From NCBI GenBank assembly GCA_023451395.1, contig JAEXZL010000218.1, positions 24,597 to 88,596 on the forward strand: a DNA stretch of 64,000 nt. Reading direction: 5' to 3'. The position numbers were made by a program, and so were the translations under genes. Of the stretch, positions 61,265-64,000 are shown piece after piece; within the stretch, counting starts at the first letter, position 1, and the number at the start of each line of letters is the position of its first letter. The notes under the pieces were generated by a model that saw only the letters and a program-made list of their open reading frames with translations, made no database searches and was not told where the DNA came from. Source of the DNA: Bacillota bacterium. GTDB lineage: Bacteria; Bacillota; Clostridia; Clostridiales; Clostridiaceae.

Positions 61265-62158
61265 ATGGTATACATAAATATAAGTGATAAAGCAGAAGAA
61301 TTGGCTTTTAAGATTACTAACTATGCAAAAAGAGCAATTATTTTTGAAGTGAGCACTACTCCTAAGCCTGGGCTTGTAGATAGGCTTAATGATGGAGCAC
61401 ATAAAGATATGAACTTCTTAACCTTTTTAAAAAGCAGTTCTGCTATTTTTAAAGGCTTAAAGAGCTGTGCCTTAGAAGGAGTTAATTTCAAGGGAGAAAA
61501 TAGCATAGAGCTTATGGACAGAATAAGAAACCCAGGAATAAGTTGCGAAAAAGATATGTTAAGGGCTACCGTAGGAGTGAATACTCATAAAGGAATAATA
61601 TTTTCCTTAGGAGTGCTTTTAGCTGCATCAGGAAAATTAATTACACTAAGGAAGGATAGCTCCTTAAAGGCGGAGGAAATATGCAGTGAGGTAAAAAGAA
61701 TGGCTCAAGGACTTATTCATAAGGATTTTATGAATCTTGAGGATAAAGAAAACTTAACCCACGGAGAATTATTGTATAAGAGGGATGGAATAAGAGGGAT
61801 TAGAGGAGAGGTGGAAGAAGGCTTTCCCACAGTAAGAAATTATGCACTTCCTTTAATTAGAGAATGGAGCCTTAAGAGAGAGCTTTCTTTAAATGAGCTT
61901 TTTTTAGAAATCTTGATGAATATTATGGCTAACAATGAAGACACTAATGTCCTTGCAAGAGCAGGTAAAGCTGGATTGGATTATACAAAAAAATCTGCAA
62001 AGGAGTTTATAAAGCTAGGAGGAATTAGAAAAAAAGGGTATGAAGAACTCCTTCAAGAGCTTAACAGGGATTTTGTTTGTAAGAATATAAGCCCAGGAGG
62101 CTCAGCAGATTTACTTGCAGTAAGCATTTTCTTAGCTTCTATGGAAGGAGTTTTTTAA
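61265..62158 (+). CDS. citG: Triphosphoribosyl-dephospho-CoA synthase
   Basis: This 297-residue cytoplasmic enzyme makes the precursor of the citrate-lyase prosthetic group from ATP and dephospho-CoA. CitG landmarks are EVSTTPKPGLVDRLNDGAHKDMNFLTFLKSS, TVGVNTHKGIIFSLG, LTHGELLYKRDGIRGIRGEVEEGFP and the C-terminal NISPGGSADLLAVSIFL. AGGGGGATA is the ribosome site before ATG 61265. citX follows after 63 bases. The lyase subunit genes themselves (citD, E, F) are not in the window and may lie beyond its end. Confidence 0.94.
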   Translation: MVYINISDKAEELAFKITNYAKRAIIFEVSTTPKPGLVDRLNDGAHKDMNFLTFLKSSSAIFKGLKSCALEGVNFKGENSIELMDRIRNPGISCEKDMLRATVGVNTHKGIIFSLGVLLAASGKLITLRKDSSLKAEEICSEVKRMAQGLIHKDFMNLEDKENLTHGELLYKRDGIRGIRGEVEEGFPTVRNYALPLIREWSLKRELSLNELFLEILMNIMANNEDTNVLARAGKAGLDYTKKSAKEFIKLGGIRKKGYEELLQELNRDFVCKNISPGGSADLLAVSIFLASMEGVF

Positions 62159-62221
62159 AGAATTTATAGAAATAAGAAAGTAGTAGATACCCTTGGAAGG
62201 TAAAGTAAAGGAGTGATTAAA

Positions 62222-62758
62222 GTGGGAGACTATTGTATTGGAAAGGAACAATCCCTTGAGGATATTTTAAGGTCTAGAGAAACAAGGTCAATAAAACAGA
62301 GGCAGTTATTAGAAGCATTTGGAGTACCTATAGTATCCTTCAAACTGAATATTCCAGGACCAATAAAATCGACCCCACTTTATAAAGATATCTTTCAAGA
62401 AGGCCTCAAGGAATTTGATGCTATTGCTAGTAAAAAGGTTGTAGAAATATTATGGAATAAATGCTATTATGAGGAAGTAGGACCTCTTTTTTTAGCAGCT
62501 GTAAACTATGATGTTTATAAATTAAAAAATTTAACTAGTTCCATAGAAGAAAAGCATCCTTTGGGCAGACTTTTTGATTTTGATGTGTGGAAGGATAAAG
62601 ATCATCAGATATCAAGAGAGGAACTAGGATTAAGCAAAAGACGCTGCTTAGTTTGTGAGGAAGAAGCTTTTATTTGCGGAAGAAGCAGAAAGCATAGCCT
62701 GCAAGAGCTTTTAGCTAATATTGAAGGTAGAGCAAAGAATTACTTTAATGAAACTTAG
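62222..62758 (+). CDS. citX: Apo-citrate lyase phosphoribosyl-dephospho-CoA transferase
   Basis: This 178-residue enzyme attaches the prosthetic group made by CitG to the acyl-carrier subunit CitD. The CitX features are LRSRETRSIKQRQLLEAF, VPIVSFKLNIPGPIKSTPLY, HPLGRLFDFDVWKDKD and the cysteine-containing RRCLVCEEEAFICGRSRKHS. GTG 62222 follows AAGGAG by 8 bases; the GTG at 62213 has no room for a ribosome site. In enterobacteria citX and citG may be fused or apart; here they are separate and adjacent. The next gene begins 46 bases later. Confidence 0.93.
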   Translation: MGDYCIGKEQSLEDILRSRETRSIKQRQLLEAFGVPIVSFKLNIPGPIKSTPLYKDIFQEGLKEFDAIASKKVVEILWNKCYYEEVGPLFLAAVNYDVYKLKNLTSSIEEKHPLGRLFDFDVWKDKDHQISREELGLSKRRCLVCEEEAFICGRSRKHSLQELLANIEGRAKNYFNET

Positions 62759-62804
62759 AAAAAAATTAACTTTACCTACCCTTATTATAAGGAGTGACGA
62801 TATA

Positions 62805-64000
62805 TTGGATAAGATAAAAATAACAGAAACGGCCTTAAGAGATGGACATCAATCTCTTATAGCTACAAGATTAAGTACAAAGGAAATACTTCCAATTCTT
62901 GAAAAAATGGATAAAGCAGGCTATCATTCTTTAGAGGTATGGGGAGGAGCTACCTTTGATGCCTGTCTTAGGTATTTAAAAGAGGATCCCTGGGAAAGAC
63001 TTAGGGCAATGAGAAAGATTGTTAAAAATACAAAGCTACAAATGCTTTTAAGAGGGCAAAACCTATTGGGCTATAAGCATTATGCTGATGATGTAGTGGA
63101 GGCCTTTATAGAAAAATCTGTTGAAAACGGAATAGATATTATAAGAGTTTTTGATGCTTTAAACGATACAAGAAATATGATAGCTTCCATTAAAGCAATA
63201 AAAAAAGCAGGGGCTCATTGTCAATGTGCTTTAAGTTATACAATCAGTGAAGTACATACCCTAGAGTATTATGTGACCTTGGCAAAGGAGCTACAAGAGC
63301 TAGGGGCAGATTCTATATGTATAAAGGATATGGCAGGAATACTGACTCCCTATAAGGCCTATGACTTAGTTAAAGTACTAAAATCAGTGCTTACAATCCC
63401 CTTAGAGCTTCATACTCACTGTACTGGTGGAACGGCTTCCATGACTTACCTAAAAGCAGCGGAGGCAGGGATAGATATAATTGACACTGCTATTTCTCCT
63501 TTTGGAGAGGGAACCTCTCAGCCAGCTACGGAATCTATAGCAATTACTCTTTCTGAGGGCACTAGAGGAACAGACTTGGATTTAAACCTATTAGGAGAAA
63601 TAGCTGATTATTTCAAGCCGATTAAGGAGAGGTATAGAGAAGAGGGTATTTTTAATCCAAGGGTTATGGATGTAGAACCTAAAACTCTCAGCTACCAGGT
63701 ACCAGGAGGAATGCTCTCAAATCTTCTATCACAACTGAAGCAGCAGGGAGCACTAAATAGATACGAAGAGGTGCTTAGAGAGATACCAAAGGTTAGGACA
63801 GACCTAGGATTTCCTCCTTTAGTAACACCATTAAGTCAAATGGTAGGTACACAAGCTCTTTTTAATGTGCTTTCTGGGGAGCGGTATAAACTGGTTCCAA
63901 AAGAAATTAAGGAATACGTTAAAGGCCTTTATGGAAGATCTCCTGCACCTATAAAGAGTGACATAAAGGAAAAGATAATAGGTGATGAAGAGGTAATAAC
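62805..64000 (+). CDS. oadA: Oxaloacetate decarboxylase alpha / pyruvate carboxylase carboxyltransferase subunit, 3' truncated
   Basis: The frame is open from TTG 62805 to the end of the window (398 complete codons). It begins KIKITETALRDGHQSLIATRL and has the HMGL-like barrel: EVWGGATFDACLRYL, LLRGQNLLGY, RVFDALND, the biotin-carboxylysine region SICIKDMAGILTPYKAY, ELHTHCTGGTASM (His ligands), and SPFGEGTSQPATESI. The conserved domain after it (YQVPGGMLSNLLSQL) is also present. The biotinyl domain would lie outside. Beside citG and citX, decarboxylation of oxaloacetate from citrate cleavage is the likely job, probably with Na+-pump subunits downstream. AAGGAG is 10 bases before the TTG. Confidence 0.92.
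   Translation, partial: MDKIKITETALRDGHQSLIATRLSTKEILPILEKMDKAGYHSLEVWGGATFDACLRYLKEDPWERLRAMRKIVKNTKLQMLLRGQNLLGYKHYADDVVEAFIEKSVENGIDIIRVFDALNDTRNMIASIKAIKKAGAHCQCALSYTISEVHTLEYYVTLAKELQELGADSICIKDMAGILTPYKAYDLVKVLKSVLTIPLELHTHCTGGTASMTYLKAAEAGIDIIDTAISPFGEGTSQPATESIAITLSEGTRGTDLDLNLLGEIADYFKPIKERYREEGIFNPRVMDVEPKTLSYQVPGGMLSNLLSQLKQQGALNRYEEVLREIPKVRTDLGFPPLVTPLSQMVGTQALFNVLSGERYKLVPKEIKEYVKGLYGRSPAPIKSDIKEKIIGDEEVI

Noticed and set aside
1..64000. CRISPR arrays, tRNA or rRNA genes, prophage or conjugative modules
   Set aside because: I found no regularly spaced repeats, no tRNA cloverleaf, no rRNA segments and no structural or integrase genes.

Overview
The window reads as a chromosomal segment of a low-GC, spore-forming, anaerobic Firmicute close to Clostridium (Clostridiaceae). 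The evidence is the AT-rich composition with AGA/ATA-rich codon use, strong AGGAGG-type ribosome sites, three T-box leaders, spore maturation genes spmA/spmB, a clostridial DUF4317 protein, a CcpA-type regulator next to ileS, and citrate-lyase accessory genes beside an oxaloacetate/pyruvate carboxyltransferase gene. I see no phage, plasmid, CRISPR array, rRNA or tRNA gene. Almost everything is housekeeping or metabolism.

Layout. 0-7 kb: the end of an oligopeptide ABC ATPase, a divergent Fpg/Nei-like glycosylase whose catalytic Pro is Leu, a metallo-beta-lactamase-fold protein, a probably acquired alpha/beta hydrolase, a DUF4317 protein and small proteins including an unlisted BFD-like Fe-S protein. 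7-17 kb: T-box(Ile)-ileS, ccpA-like, a YgjP-type metallopeptidase, a MarR-MATE unit with a clear promoter and operator, and a secreted M6 protease. 17-28 kb: spmAB, a dicarboxylate/amino acid symporter, kbl and a frameshifted threonine dehydrogenase, a PheB-type ACT protein, Xaa-Pro aminopeptidase and a SWIM-SNF2 helicase. 28-39 kb: CorA, MscL, a VTE5-like/DUF92 lipid-kinase pair, T-box(Met)-metG, Crp-like and Csp proteins, then tatD-yabE-rnmV-ksgA. 39-51 kb: a 583-residue acidic-linker protein, a divergent Lgt with a lipoprotein, Mrp and ferredoxin, TPP riboswitch-thiT, DegV-PadR, a diguanylate cyclase, a DUF3048 lipoprotein, an ArsR-like regulator and a methyltransferase. 51-64 kb: a candidate small RNA, a SIS-domain protein, T-box(Thr)-thrC-thrB-hom, small membrane proteins with a D-aminopeptidase, GNAT, an AbrB-family transporter, and citG-citX-oadA running off the end.

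How it fits together. Amino-acid supply is sensed by T-boxes whose specifier codons can be read: ATC for ileS, ATG for metG and ACC for the threonine operon. Thiamine uptake is under a TPP riboswitch. Threonine is both made (hom-thrB-thrC) and potentially degraded (kbl-tdh), but tdh carries a one-base deletion. The last block prepares the citrate-lyase prosthetic group and decarboxylates oxaloacetate, pointing to citrate fermentation.

The least explained element is at 51.62-51.81 kb. Two copies of ATTAGAT-N4-ATCTAAT flank a near-perfect promoter that drives about 134 nt with no ORF: three hairpins, the last an intrinsic terminator with six C in its loop. It looks like a regulated small RNA, possibly one that pairs with G-rich ribosome-binding sites.
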